From NCBI GenBank assembly GCA_002314835.1, contig DCHM01000016.1, positions 1-35,273 of the forward strand: a stretch of 35,273 nt of DNA. Reading direction: 5' to 3'. How positions within the stretch are numbered: the first letter of the stretch is position 1; each line of letters opens with the position of its first letter. This document shows, in pieces, positions 16,341 through 25,167 of this stretch. Made by a program: the position numbers and the translations under genes. Source of the stretch: Clostridiales bacterium UBA1752 (GTDB lineage: Bacteria; Bacillota; Clostridia; Oscillospirales; CAG-382). Below the pieces are notes generated by a model. It did no database searches. It was not told the origin of the DNA and saw only the letters and a program-made list of their open reading frames with translations.

Positions 16341-17178
16341 CATTGCCTCCCTTACCAAAGAGACTGCGCTTTGCGCCTGCCTTTTGCTGCAGCAGTCTGG
16401 TGCGCAGATGATTGTCGAGTGAAACGCGGTCAAAGTCTCTCATCAGCTTGCCGTCCTCGGCTACCGAAACAGTGCCGGTTTCCTCCGAAACGATGACTAC
16501 TATGGCGTCGCTGTTTTCACTAATGCCGATGCCCGCTCTATGTCTGGTGCCGAGTTCCTTGGTTATGTCGGGGTTTATTGACAGCGGTAAAAAGCAGCCT
16601 GCGGCGTGTATCCTGCCGTCTCTGATGATAACAGCGCCGTCGTGCAACGGGGATTTGTTAAAAAACAGGTTGCCGAACAGCATAGACGAGGGCGATGCAT
16701 CCACTATCGTACCCGTGAGTATATACTCGCCGAGCTTGGTGTTGCGTTCAAATACTATGAGTGCGCCGGTCTTGCTCTTTGAAAAAGAGTCACAAGCTAC
16801 ACAAACCTCGGTGATACACCTTTCGATATCCGCGCCGCTTTCGTTGCTCATGCTCTTGATGCCCCTTATGGAGCGGTCACCCATTTTTTCGAGTGCCGAA
16901 CGCAATTCGGGCTGAAAAACTATGATAATGGCAATCAAGCCGACCGAAAAAATCGTATTGAGCAGATAATTTAGTGCATTCATATTGAGCACCATGCTGA
17001 GGATAAGCAATACGACGAGTATCGCTATACCGATGAGCAATCTGCCTGCACGGCGGTCTCGCACAAATCTGAACGCGACAAAAAACACGAGCGTGACTAA
17101 AATTATGTCAACCACGTCGTTCCACCTAATCTGTGACGCTACCGCCACGAGATTATCGAGCAATTCCTGTATATTCAA
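16330..17178 (-). CDS. cdaA: Diadenylate cyclase CdaA
   Basis: A 282-residue membrane-bound enzyme that joins two ATP into c-di-AMP, the messenger controlling potassium, osmolyte and cell-wall balance. Three N-terminal transmembrane segments (about residues 21-38, 46-64, 69-88) are followed by the DAC domain with the catalytic SPLHDGAVII and GTRHRAGIGISE motifs, both intact. The start is a TTG with GGAGGT nine bases upstream; no ATG or GTG is available between that site and the TTG. It heads the run cdaA-cdaR-recJ-relA-dtd and has its own promoter in the gap after rdgB. Confidence 0.95.
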   Translation of the reverse strand: MNIQELLDNLVAVASQIRWNDVVDIILVTLVFFVAFRFVRDRRAGRLLIGIAILVVLLILSMVLNMNALNYLLNTIFSVGLIAIIIVFQPELRSALEKMGDRSIRGIKSMSNESGADIERCITEVCVACDSFSKSKTGALIVFERNTKLGEYILTGTIVDASPSSMLFGNLFFNKSPLHDGAVIIRDGRIHAAGCFLPLSINPDITKELGTRHRAGIGISENSDAIVVIVSEETGTVSVAEDGKLMRDFDRVSLDNHLRTRLLQQKAGAKRSLFGKGGNDEK

Positions 17179-17212
17179 AGCTGTGTGACCTCCGTATTTT
17201 CTATAATATTTG

Positions 17213-17231
17213 TATATTATTTAATAATATA
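17213..17231. repeat. A/T inverted repeat at the cdaA transcription start
   Basis: Nine-base arms TATATTATT and AATAATATA around a single central T, placed just downstream of the -10 and spanning the expected start of transcription. It could be an operator or only an A/T-rich unwinding region. Confidence 0.4.
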
Positions 17232-17232
17232 T

Positions 17233-17260
17233 ATTATCACTGAAATCAAGTCGTTGTCAA
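17233..17260 (-). promoter_or_regulatory. Sigma-A promoter for cdaA operon
   Basis: TTGACA (17260-17255), 16 bp, then GATAAT (17238-17233) on the minus strand, directly after the rdgB stop. The leader to the TTG start is about 48 nt and very A/T rich, with GGAGGT at its end. Confidence 0.65.
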
Positions 17261-17262
17261 TA

Positions 17263-17862
17263 CTAAAAACCTTGGCAAATCTTATTTTTGAGGTCTTGCA
17301 GTGCTCGGCCTCTGTGACTGACCGACGACTTTGACACTATGTCGAGCTCGGCAAACGTCTTGCCTTTTGCAGGGCAATAAAAGACGGGGTCGTAGCCAAA
17401 ATCTCCGCCGCCCTGCTTGGCTTCGGTGATATAGCCATTCGTCTCTCCGTAAGCGTCTATGCGCTCGCCTTTTTCATTTAAAAGGCATATAGCGCACACA
17501 AACTTTGCCGTGCGCTTTTGGCGCGGCACTCCCTGCATTTCTGCGAGTAATTTGCGTATACAGTCGTCAGGCGTGCCTCCCTCCCCTGCAAACCTTGCCG
17601 AATACACTCCTGGTGCGCCGCCTAAATAATCGACGCACAAGCCCGAATCGTCTGCAATGGCAGGCTTACCCGTAAGGTCGAGCGCGTACTTTGCCTTGAT
17701 ATAAGCATTGTCAGCAAAGGTTGCGCCGTCCTCTACCGGCTCACCGAGACCGAGGTCTCTGAGTGTGACGAGCTTGTATTCGTCACCGAAATTGCGACTG
17801 AACCAATCCTGCAGCTCTGCCGCCTTATGATTATTATGCGTTGCAAAAACAATCTCTTTCAT
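17263..17862 (-). CDS. rdgB: XTP/dITP diphosphatase (non-canonical purine NTP pyrophosphatase)
   Basis: A 199-residue HAM1/RdgB protein that removes ITP, XTP and dITP to keep deaminated purines out of DNA and RNA. Motifs: FATHNNHKAAEL at the N-terminus, AIADDSGLCVDYLGGAPGVYSARFAG (about residues 68-93) with the catalytic Asp pair, and GGGDFGYDPVFY. Length is typical. It starts one base after the ftsY stop and ends the operon that begins at the trmH-type gene; the next promoter begins within a few bases of its stop. Confidence 0.94.
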   Translation of the reverse strand: MKEIVFATHNNHKAAELQDWFSRNFGDEYKLVTLRDLGLGEPVEDGATFADNAYIKAKYALDLTGKPAIADDSGLCVDYLGGAPGVYSARFAGEGGTPDDCIRKLLAEMQGVPRQKRTAKFVCAICLLNEKGERIDAYGETNGYITEAKQGGGDFGYDPVFYCPAKGKTFAELDIVSKSSVSHRGRALQDLKNKICQGF

Positions 17863-17863
17863 A

Positions 17864-18772
17864 TCATTGACCCATCAGTGCATCCAAAAATTCGTCGGCG
17901 TCAAAGGGTTGCAAATCCTCAGGAGCCTCGCCCACTCCGATAAACTTGACGGGGATGTCCAGCTCTCGGCGTATCGAAAGTATAAAGCCGCCCTTAGCCG
18001 TGCCGTCGAGCTTTGTGAGTATAAGTCCCGTAATAGGTGACGCCTTGCCAAACTCCTTGACTTGGTTTATCGCGTTTTGACCCGTGGTAGCGTCGAGCAC
18101 CAAGAGCGTCTCTTTGTGCGCCTTGGGAGCCTCGCGCTCTATAACCCTGCCCGTCTTTGCGAGCTCGTCTAATAGGTTCTTTTTGTTGTGCAGTCTGCCT
18201 GCGGTATCGGCTATCAGTATCTCGGTGCCCTGCTTGTTTGCGGCGGCAACCGCGTCAAAAACGACGGCAGACGGGTCTGCGCCTGTGCTTTGCTTAATGA
18301 CGGGTACTCCTGCTCTCGTGCCCCAAACCTCAAGCTGCTCGATTGCGGCGGCTCTGAAGGTATCTGCAGCGGCGAGCAAGACTTTTTTGCCTGCTTTGCG
18401 GTAATAATAAGCCATTTTGCCGGTCGAAGTCGTCTTGCCTGCTCCGTTGACACCTATAATGAGCAATACGTTTAGACCGTCTTTTATTTCGAGCGTTTCG
18501 GTCTGACCTATCAGCTCGCGCAAAATCTCTCTGAATACGCCTTTTGCCGCCTCGGGCTCTCTGATGCCGCGCTCTTTGAGACGCGACTTTAACTCGTCTA
18601 TGATATAATCTGCGGTATATGCGCCTACGTCGGCGGAAACGAGCAAGTCAAACAGCTCGTCGTAAAAGTCGTCGTCAACCCTGTCGGACGCATTAAACAA
18701 ATCCATTACGGGCGTAAACAGCGCTTTTTTGGTTTTTTCGAGTCCCTGCTTCAGCTTGTCAAAAAATCCCAT
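17864..18772 (-). CDS. ftsY: Signal recognition particle receptor FtsY
   Basis: A 302-residue SRP GTPase that docks ribosome-nascent chain complexes at the membrane. It is the short form lacking the acidic A domain, starting MGFFDKLKQGLEKTKKALF; then the N domain helix bundle, the P-loop GVNGAGKTTSTGK, the insertion segment DTFRAAAIEQLEVW, DTAGRLHNK and TKLDGTAKGG. The frame extends two codons up to a TTG, but the ATG at 18772 has GAGGT nine bases before it. It lies directly after smc, the standard Firmicutes order rnc-smc-ftsY. Confidence 0.95.
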   Translation of the reverse strand: MGFFDKLKQGLEKTKKALFTPVMDLFNASDRVDDDFYDELFDLLVSADVGAYTADYIIDELKSRLKERGIREPEAAKGVFREILRELIGQTETLEIKDGLNVLLIIGVNGAGKTTSTGKMAYYYRKAGKKVLLAAADTFRAAAIEQLEVWGTRAGVPVIKQSTGADPSAVVFDAVAAANKQGTEILIADTAGRLHNKKNLLDELAKTGRVIEREAPKAHKETLLVLDATTGQNAINQVKEFGKASPITGLILTKLDGTAKGGFILSIRRELDIPVKFIGVGEAPEDLQPFDADEFLDALMGQ

Positions 18773-18774
18773 TA

Positions 18775-21700
18775 TCAAACGTACCTCTTGATGTTTTCAT
18801 CCATTTTAGTAAGGTCGAGCTGCAGATAGGACGAAATGCCCTTTTGCTGCATAGTGATGCCGTACAGCGTATCTGCGCGCTCCATAGTGCCGCGGCGGTG
18901 AGTAATCATAATATACTGGGTCTTGTCGCTCTCGCTGCGGACGTAATCTGCGAGCTTGCAAAGGTTGATGTCGTCGAGCGCACTCTCTATCTCGTCAAAT
19001 ATACAGAAGGGCGAAGGATTTATCTTTTGCAGTGACAGATACAGTGCGACTGCGGCAAACGACTGCTCGCCGCCCGAAAGGAGCGAAATGCTGCGTACTC
19101 GCTTGCCGGGAATACGCAGGGTGATGTCTATGCCGCTCTCCAAAGGGTCGTCGGGATTTTCGAGCTCGACACAAGCACCGCCACCGCCGAACAGTCTGCG
19201 GAATACATCGTCAAACGCAACGTTAATCTTGCCGAGCGTATCGACAAAGGTCTCCTTCATCTCGTTGCTCAGCTTATTGATAGCGGCGTCGAGACCGCGA
19301 CGGGCTTTTTCAAGGTCGTCGATATTTTTGGTGTAATAGTCGTACTTTTCTTTAACTGCGGCATACTGCTCGACTGCGCCGAGGTTGATGGTGCCCATAC
19401 CTCTGATGCGTTTGATGAGCGTATTGAGCCTTGCCTGTGCGCCCTTCATTAGGTCGTCGGCGAGACGGTATTGCAGTGCGGTGTTATAAGTAAGCTCGTA
19501 GCCGTCCCACATCTTTGCGGAAATCAGCTCGATTTCCTCCTCGATACGGGCGCAGGTCGTCTCGTGAAGCGAATGGTTGCGGAAAGCCTCGTCACGGTCG
19601 GACTGGACCTGCTTTAGCTCTACGCGAATCTTAGTCGTTTCGCCCTCAATAACCTCTCTCGCGGCGAGCAATTCGGACATACGCTTGCCTGCGTTTGCGG
19701 CGGCGGCACTTGCCTCGCTCGCCTGCTTGCTGAGCTCGGTAGCGGTATTTTGCTTTTGGAGCGAAAGCTCTAAGGAATCTTGCTTGCTCTTTTCCGCCTC
19801 CTGCTTACGCTTTACAGAATCGGATATGCGTCCGCGCAATGCCTCGACACTGCGATTTTGAGCGTCGTAAGCGTTTATACGCTCAAAGTACGTTTCGAGC
19901 GTCGTGCCTGCATCCTCGTACGCCTTGGAAGACGCAACGCGTGCGGCGGCGATATCATCTCTGAGCGTAGCGAGCATAGCGCGCTTTGCCTCCAAAACGT
20001 CGGTGGCGTCCTGCTTTTGCTTTGCCAGCTCTGCGAGCTTGTCTGCGGCTGCGGCGGCAGAAGCGGCACCGCCCTCCTTAGCGGCGATAAGCGACTCGAG
20101 GTGAGCGGTCTCCTCCTCAAGCCTTGCGTTGCATGCAGAATATTCACTGCCTGCGGCATCGGACGCAGCGCGCAGCTCGTCGGTGCGAGCTTCGCCTTCG
20201 TCAATAATTCCGTTTATCTCGTCAATGCGGTTTTCGACATTAAGTATATCGCGGTTAATGTTTATCAGCTTGAGATTGCTCTCTTTAATCTTGTCGCCGA
20301 GCGCCTCGATGTCACGCGCACGGGAGAAAAGTCCCATCTTGCCGCTGACGCTGCCGCCCGTATAAGAGCCGCCTGCATTAATCATCTGACCCTCGAGCGT
20401 GACAAATCTGACGGCGTACTTAAGCTTGCGAGCCATAACGGCGGCTTTTTCAAGATTTTCCGCAACGACGGTCCTGCCGAGCAATTCGTCTGCTATGCCG
20501 TTATACTCGGGCGCACATTCGGCGAGGTCGGAAGCTATGCCTATAAAGCCGTCCATGCCTTCGATTTCGCTCGCGTCGGTTCTGCGTCCCTTAACCGAAG
20601 TCAAAGGCAGGAAGGTAGCCTTGCCGCTGCCCGTGGAGCGCAGATAATCTATGCAAGCTCTCGCGTCGTCCTCATCTGCTACGACGATAAACTGTACCGA
20701 CGATTGCAGTGCGGCTTCTAACGCCTGAACGTACTGTCCTTTTGAAGACAAAAGCGTAGAAACGAGGCCTCTGATTTCAACCTTGCCGCTCTTTTTGCTG
20801 ATTTTGCCCTCCTGGGCACCATTCATGACGGCTTTTACGCCGTCACTGTAGCCGGTCATCATTTTTTCGAGCTGGCGCAGGTGCTCTCTGCGTTGCTCGC
20901 AGGCGGTAAGCTGTATGCGCTCGGCGGTTTCGGACTCTTTGACGGCTTTGAGCTTTTCTCTCAGCTCGTCGATTTCCGCCTCTAATTTAATCTCATTGTT
21001 TACTATCTCACAGAGCTCTTTTTGGGCCTTGGCGGACTCTGCTTTTGCGTTTTCAACCTCTAAAGCGAGCGCCTTTTGTCTTTCTCTCGACTGAGCTATG
21101 CGCTCGTCGCTCTCTTGAGCCGAGCGGTTAAAGCTCTCTGCCTCTGCGGTGATGGCGGCGGCAGACTCGGCTATCTTTCCCAGTGCCTCAAATGCGGCGG
21201 TGCAAGCGTCGTTGGCTGCGGCTTCACCTGCCACGAGCTGCGTGACTGCGGCTTCCTTTGCTTCGTAATCGGCTCTCGACTGTTCACTTATCTTCTGCGC
21301 TTCGTTGCGCTCTTTGAGCAATACAGTCAAAGCGTCGCCTGCACCCTTTAGCAGGGTTTCGGTAGAAGCTATGTCGGAATCCATGGTAGCAATGGTCTCG
21401 TCCATGAGCTTGACGTTTTCGAGGCAGTGGTCGTACTCACGGTTGCAAACCGCGAGCATAGACATAAGCTCTGCGCGAGTATTCTCTGCCTCACTCTTTT
21501 GAGTTTCTATTTCACTGATCATGCGCGACTCGTCGTGCGAGCGTTGCATAAGGTCGTCGAGGTTTTTTTCAAACTCGGCGACTTTGCTCTCGACCGTATC
21601 AAGCTCGAGCTTTGCGGCGGCGAGTGCTTCGCCGCACTCTACGCGTCTTTGGCGCAGAGCGTCTATCTTGTCAAGCCATAAGGTAAGCTCGATGCCGCGC

Positions 21701-22452
21701 TTTTCCTCGCCCAAAACGAGATATTCCTTAGCATCCTCAGCCTGCTTTTTGAGTGGACCGAGTTGGCTCGTGACCTCAGATAAAATATCGTTGGCACGGT
21801 CGAGGTTGATTTTGCACTCAGCGAGCTTGCGCTCTGACTCCTCCTTGCGCACTCTGTATCTCGAAATGCCTGCCGCCTCCTCAAACACGGAACGACGCTC
21901 GTCTGCTTTTTGCGACAAAATCTCAGAGATTTTGCCTTGTCCGATGACGGAATATCCCTCTCTACCGATGCCTGTGTCGTAAAACATCTCGTATATATCA
22001 CGCAGTCTGATCTGCTGCTTGTTGATATAATATTCACTTTCGCCGCTGCGGTAGTACTTACGAGTAATGGTAATCTCCTTAAAATCGGAGATGCGCATAG
22101 CCTTTTTGCGGTTAACTTCGTCTGAGTCTGCGCCCTCTTTGTCACTCTCGATGATGTCGGCTATACCTGCCTGACCTGCAAGATACTCCTCCTCGGTGTC
22201 GAGCACGAGCGAAACGGAGGCGCAGTTTGCAGGAGGTCTGTCACCTGCACCCGAAAAGATAACGTCCTCCATTTTGCTGCCGCGCAGGCTCTTGAGCTTC
22301 ATTTCGCCCAAAACCCAGCGCACGGCATCACTAATATTAGATTTGCCACTGCCGTTGGGACCTATAATACAAGTCAAACCGCCCTTAAAGTCCATAACGG
22401 TCTTGTCAGGGAATGACTTAAAGCCTTGCAGTTCGATAGATTTGAGTTTCAT
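18775..22452 (-). CDS. smc: Chromosome segregation ATPase SMC
   Basis: A 1225-residue condensin subunit. The N-terminal head has Walker A GPNGSGKSN (about residues 32-40); long coiled coils flank a hinge near the middle (GLVSTLLSSKGQYVQALEAAL to the GSYTGGSVSG segment); the C-terminal head has the ABC signature LLSGGEQSF and Walker B FCIFDEIESALDD. With ScpA and ScpB (not in the window) it loads at parS and compacts and separates sister chromosomes. The coiled coil is rich in Ala and Glu. It begins immediately after the stop of the radical SAM gene and is followed by ftsY. Confidence 0.96.
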   Translation of the reverse strand: MKLKSIELQGFKSFPDKTVMDFKGGLTCIIGPNGSGKSNISDAVRWVLGEMKLKSLRGSKMEDVIFSGAGDRPPANCASVSLVLDTEEEYLAGQAGIADIIESDKEGADSDEVNRKKAMRISDFKEITITRKYYRSGESEYYINKQQIRLRDIYEMFYDTGIGREGYSVIGQGKISEILSQKADERRSVFEEAAGISRYRVRKEESERKLAECKINLDRANDILSEVTSQLGPLKKQAEDAKEYLVLGEEKRGIELTLWLDKIDALRQRRVECGEALAAAKLELDTVESKVAEFEKNLDDLMQRSHDESRMISEIETQKSEAENTRAELMSMLAVCNREYDHCLENVKLMDETIATMDSDIASTETLLKGAGDALTVLLKERNEAQKISEQSRADYEAKEAAVTQLVAGEAAANDACTAAFEALGKIAESAAAITAEAESFNRSAQESDERIAQSRERQKALALEVENAKAESAKAQKELCEIVNNEIKLEAEIDELREKLKAVKESETAERIQLTACEQRREHLRQLEKMMTGYSDGVKAVMNGAQEGKISKKSGKVEIRGLVSTLLSSKGQYVQALEAALQSSVQFIVVADEDDARACIDYLRSTGSGKATFLPLTSVKGRRTDASEIEGMDGFIGIASDLAECAPEYNGIADELLGRTVVAENLEKAAVMARKLKYAVRFVTLEGQMINAGGSYTGGSVSGKMGLFSRARDIEALGDKIKESNLKLININRDILNVENRIDEINGIIDEGEARTDELRAASDAAGSEYSACNARLEEETAHLESLIAAKEGGAASAAAAADKLAELAKQKQDATDVLEAKRAMLATLRDDIAAARVASSKAYEDAGTTLETYFERINAYDAQNRSVEALRGRISDSVKRKQEAEKSKQDSLELSLQKQNTATELSKQASEASAAAANAGKRMSELLAAREVIEGETTKIRVELKQVQSDRDEAFRNHSLHETTCARIEEEIELISAKMWDGYELTYNTALQYRLADDLMKGAQARLNTLIKRIRGMGTINLGAVEQYAAVKEKYDYYTKNIDDLEKARRGLDAAINKLSNEMKETFVDTLGKINVAFDDVFRRLFGGGGACVELENPDDPLESGIDITLRIPGKRVRSISLLSGGEQSFAAVALYLSLQKINPSPFCIFDEIESALDDINLCKLADYVRSESDKTQYIMITHRRGTMERADTLYGITMQQKGISSYLQLDLTKMDENIKRYV

Positions 22453-23466
22453 TTATTCCTTCACTTCCACCCTTACGGTCATGTACGGCAAATCGGCTTG
22501 GCGCACCGTGACGGACAAAGGGTGATATTTATTTTTGAGATAAGCGATAGGTGTGCCGCCGTGGCCGGTGAGCTTGGAAACATCACCATTAGGCACGTAT
22601 ATGTATAGGTTTTTACCCGATATGTCGTGATTTATTTGTCGCTCGATGCGGTTTTGAAAAACCCGCGCCATTACGAGCTCTCCCATCGCGGGATGCGTAG
22701 CGCCGAAGGGTGCCTCGCTTAGTTCTTCGCTCGCGTGCAAACCTATGCGCAGCAGTGTAACACCTGCGTCGATAAAGATTTCGGCACAGGCGGCAGTGCG
22801 CGATACCGCGTCACTCAGGCAAAGCGGAGTGTATCTGCCGTCCAAAGCCATATCGTATAACTCGGTGTCCGCAAAAACCACAGTGGGATAAATGCGCGCC
22901 TGATTTGCTCCGTAGGCGACGATTGCCTTTGCCGTGGCGATTTCGCTGTCTAAGGTAGAATGCGGCAGTCCTATCATCATCTGACCGCCGAGGTTAAACC
23001 TGCCGTCGGCTACGACCGCGCGGCAACCTGCCTCGCATTGAGCGGCAGTGCATCCCCTGCCGGAAGCGAGCAAAACGTCGTCGCTGACGCTCTGCACTCC
23101 GAGCTCTATGTCGGTAACGCCGTAAAAAGCAAGTTCGTCCAAAATTTCTTTACTCAAGCAGTCGGGGCGCGTCGAAAGTCTGATACTGCTGACAGAGCCT
23201 TGCTTGATATAGCGGTGAGCCAGCTCCAAAAGCGCCTTGCGTCTGTGTGGCTCTATGGCGGTAAAGCTGCCGCCGAAGAATGCAAGCTGTACGTTATCGC
23301 CCTTGTCGGCGCTCTGTCTGAGCAAAGTATCGAGCTCCAAAAGCTCGGTCTGCAAATCTTTTTCGGCACAGCCCTTGCCCGTTATCTTGCCCTGCGAGCA
23401 AAATACGCAAAGGCAGGGACAGCCTGCGTGAGGCACAAAAAACGGTAGATTGCGGTGCTGCTTCAC
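22453..23466 (-). CDS. Radical SAM protein of the rnc-smc interval (Elp3-like core)
   Basis: A 337-residue radical SAM protein with the cluster motif C16-x3-C20-x2-C23 (HAGCPCLCVFCSQ), FFGGSFTAI and RLSTRPDCLSKEILDEL, and the ELGVQSVSDDVL segment; this core resembles Elp3-type and coproporphyrinogen-oxidase-like radical SAM proteins but lacks the acetyltransferase domain of Elp3. The start is GTG overlapping the rnc stop (GTGA). Proteins of this type are regularly found between rnc and smc in Clostridia. The substrate is unknown; the conserved place suggests an RNA-related or housekeeping role, which is inference. Confidence 0.8.
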   Translation of the reverse strand: MKQHRNLPFFVPHAGCPCLCVFCSQGKITGKGCAEKDLQTELLELDTLLRQSADKGDNVQLAFFGGSFTAIEPHRRKALLELAHRYIKQGSVSSIRLSTRPDCLSKEILDELAFYGVTDIELGVQSVSDDVLLASGRGCTAAQCEAGCRAVVADGRFNLGGQMMIGLPHSTLDSEIATAKAIVAYGANQARIYPTVVFADTELYDMALDGRYTPLCLSDAVSRTAACAEIFIDAGVTLLRIGLHASEELSEAPFGATHPAMGELVMARVFQNRIERQINHDISGKNLYIYVPNGDVSKLTGHGGTPIAYLKNKYHPLSVTVRQADLPYMTVRVEVKE

Positions 23467-24170
23467 TGGATGATACCGAGCGTAACGAGCGCCATGTGCG
23501 CGGCGTTTTGCTCGGCCTCTCGCTTTGACCTGCCAGTGCCGGTGCCGAGCTGATTGCTGTTGAGCATTACGCTCATGGTAAATCTGCGGTCGTGCGGAGG
23601 TCCCTCCTCGAGTATCAGCTCGTAAGAAAGCTTTTCCTCGGGCGTCTCCTGTACTATGCGCTGCAAAAGTGACTTGTAGTCCTCGTTGCGGCTATCGCTG
23701 CACTCCTCGATGAGAGGCAATATCCGCGGCAGTAAAAAGTCTGCCGCCGCCTGCATACCGCCGTCAAGATATATAGCGGCGAGCAGTGCTTCAAAGGCGT
23801 CTGCGAGGTTTGATTTGCGCTTGTTGCCGTTGGTCAGTCTTTCGCCATGACCGAAAAGCATATATTCGCCGAGCTCCATTTCGCACGCCATACGATAGCA
23901 CGCATCCTCGCAAACTACGGCCGAGCGCAGTCTCGTAAGTCCGCCCTCGTCAAACCTCTGGCAATCGCGGTAAATATAATCGCTCACGATTATCGACAGT
24001 ACGCTGTCGCCCAAAAATTCAAGCCTTTCGTTGCAGTCGCTCTTTGGCTTGTGAGCTTCGTTGGTAAACGAAGAATGTGTAAGCGCATTGATGAGGTAAT
24101 CGGTGTTTGCAAAGCTGTAACCGATGACGGTTTGCAGCTCCTCAATACTGCGCGTCGTAGTGTCACTCAT
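23463..24170 (-). CDS. rnc: Ribonuclease III
   Basis: A 235-residue endonuclease that cuts double-stranded RNA, including rRNA precursors. The catalytic signature NERLEFLGDSVL gives Glu51 and Asp55, and NLADAFEALLAAIYLDGG gives Asp124 and Glu127; the C-terminal third is a double-stranded RNA-binding domain ending in GTGRSKREAEQNAAHMAL. It overlaps plsX by eight bases. No acpP gene lies between plsX and rnc, unlike in Bacillus. Confidence 0.95.
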   Translation of the reverse strand: MSDTTTRSIEELQTVIGYSFANTDYLINALTHSSFTNEAHKPKSDCNERLEFLGDSVLSIIVSDYIYRDCQRFDEGGLTRLRSAVVCEDACYRMACEMELGEYMLFGHGERLTNGNKRKSNLADAFEALLAAIYLDGGMQAAADFLLPRILPLIEECSDSRNEDYKSLLQRIVQETPEEKLSYELILEEGPPHDRRFTMSVMLNSNQLGTGTGRSKREAEQNAAHMALVTLGIIQ

Positions 24171-25167
24171 TGTCTATGTCTCCCTTATCGGCAATGTTGT
24201 CGGCTATCGCCTTGATAGCACCGCTCTCGGCGTATAGCTTTGCCTGCTTGATAGCGGCGGCTATAGCCCTCGGGTCGGAATTGCCGTGCGCTTTGATGAC
24301 CGGCTTGCTGATGCCGAGGAACGGAGCGCCGCCGTATTCCTTTGGGTTGAGGTCGGATTTTAGTCTGTCGAGGCTCGGCTTGACGAGCATGGCGGCTATA
24401 TTGCCGCCGAGCGATTCGGTAAATATGCGTTTGACCTTGCGTAGCAAAAATGTCGAAGTACCCTCCATCATTTTGAGGGCGATATTTCCCGTAAAGCCGT
24501 CGCAAACCAACACGTCGCAGAAATTCTGCATTATCATGCCCGACTCACAGTTGCCGACGAAATTGATAAATCTGTCGTTTTTCATAATGGCATACGCAGA
24601 CGTGCAAAGCTCGGTGCCCTTTGTCTCCTCTGTGCCGTTGTTGAGCAAGGCGACGCGAGGCGACTCTATGCCGAGCATACGGCTGACGTATATCGAGCCC
24701 ATCCTGCCGTACAAATCGAGCACGTCGGGAGTGGCGTCAATATTGGCTCCCATATCGAGCAGGAGCACGGGATTATCAAGTCTGACGATGGTTCCGATGG
24801 CGGCTCTGCGGACTCCCTTGATGCGTCTGACGGTGAGCGAAGCCGCGGTAAAGAGTGCGCCGGTGTTGCCTGCGCTGACCATGGCGTCAACCTTGCCGTC
24901 GCTCAAAAGCCTGGCGGCAACTGCCATCGAGCAATCGGATTTTTCTTTCATAACCGACAAAGGCGGCTCATTCATCCCTATGCCTTCGTCCGCCTGACAA
25001 ACCGTGATGCGGTCTGCAGGTCTGTTGCCTATAGCGCGCTGCACGACGGCTTTATCACCGACGAGCACTATTTCGATACTGCTGTCGGCGTTTGCCGCGA
25101 GCAAGGCACCCTCGATAGTAGCGTACGGAGCGTTATCTCCGCACATTATATCAAGTGCGATTTTCAT
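24163..25167 (-). CDS. plsX: Phosphate acyltransferase PlsX
   Basis: A 334-residue enzyme making acyl-phosphate from acyl-ACP, the first step of phospholipid synthesis with PlsY. The protein begins MKIALDIMCGDNAP; most family members have D-x-MGGD at this position, so a Cys replaces the first Gly. Other family segments are present: VSAGNTGALFTAA, LLDMGANIDATPD, EETKGTE, VCDGFTGNIALKM and the ending GNSDPRAIAAAIKQA. It overlaps topA by four bases (ATGA). The call is firm; the effect of the Cys is unknown. Confidence 0.93.
   Translation of the reverse strand: MKIALDIMCGDNAPYATIEGALLAANADSSIEIVLVGDKAVVQRAIGNRPADRITVCQADEGIGMNEPPLSVMKEKSDCSMAVAARLLSDGKVDAMVSAGNTGALFTAASLTVRRIKGVRRAAIGTIVRLDNPVLLLDMGANIDATPDVLDLYGRMGSIYVSRMLGIESPRVALLNNGTEETKGTELCTSAYAIMKNDRFINFVGNCESGMIMQNFCDVLVCDGFTGNIALKMMEGTSTFLLRKVKRIFTESLGGNIAAMLVKPSLDRLKSDLNPKEYGGAPFLGISKPVIKAHGNSDPRAIAAAIKQAKLYAESGAIKAIADNIADKGDIDNE

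Noticed and set aside
16341..16433. N-terminal extension of cdaR
   Set aside because: The extra 31 residues overlap the cdaA end, add no signal sequence, and a GGGAGG site just before the double ATG marks the true start.
19780..20721. Plus-strand 313-codon open frame
   Set aside because: It is antisense to the smc coiled-coil region; the translated sequence has no recognisable motif.
18775..22452. Unusual SMC Walker B (DEIESALDD)
   Set aside because: It differs from the textbook DEVDAALD form but keeps the acidic residues, and Glu variants occur in Clostridia; not taken as a defect.
24170..24997. Plus-strand 275-codon open frame
   Set aside because: It is antisense to plsX and Ser/Leu-rich, as expected from the opposite strand of a gene with this codon use.
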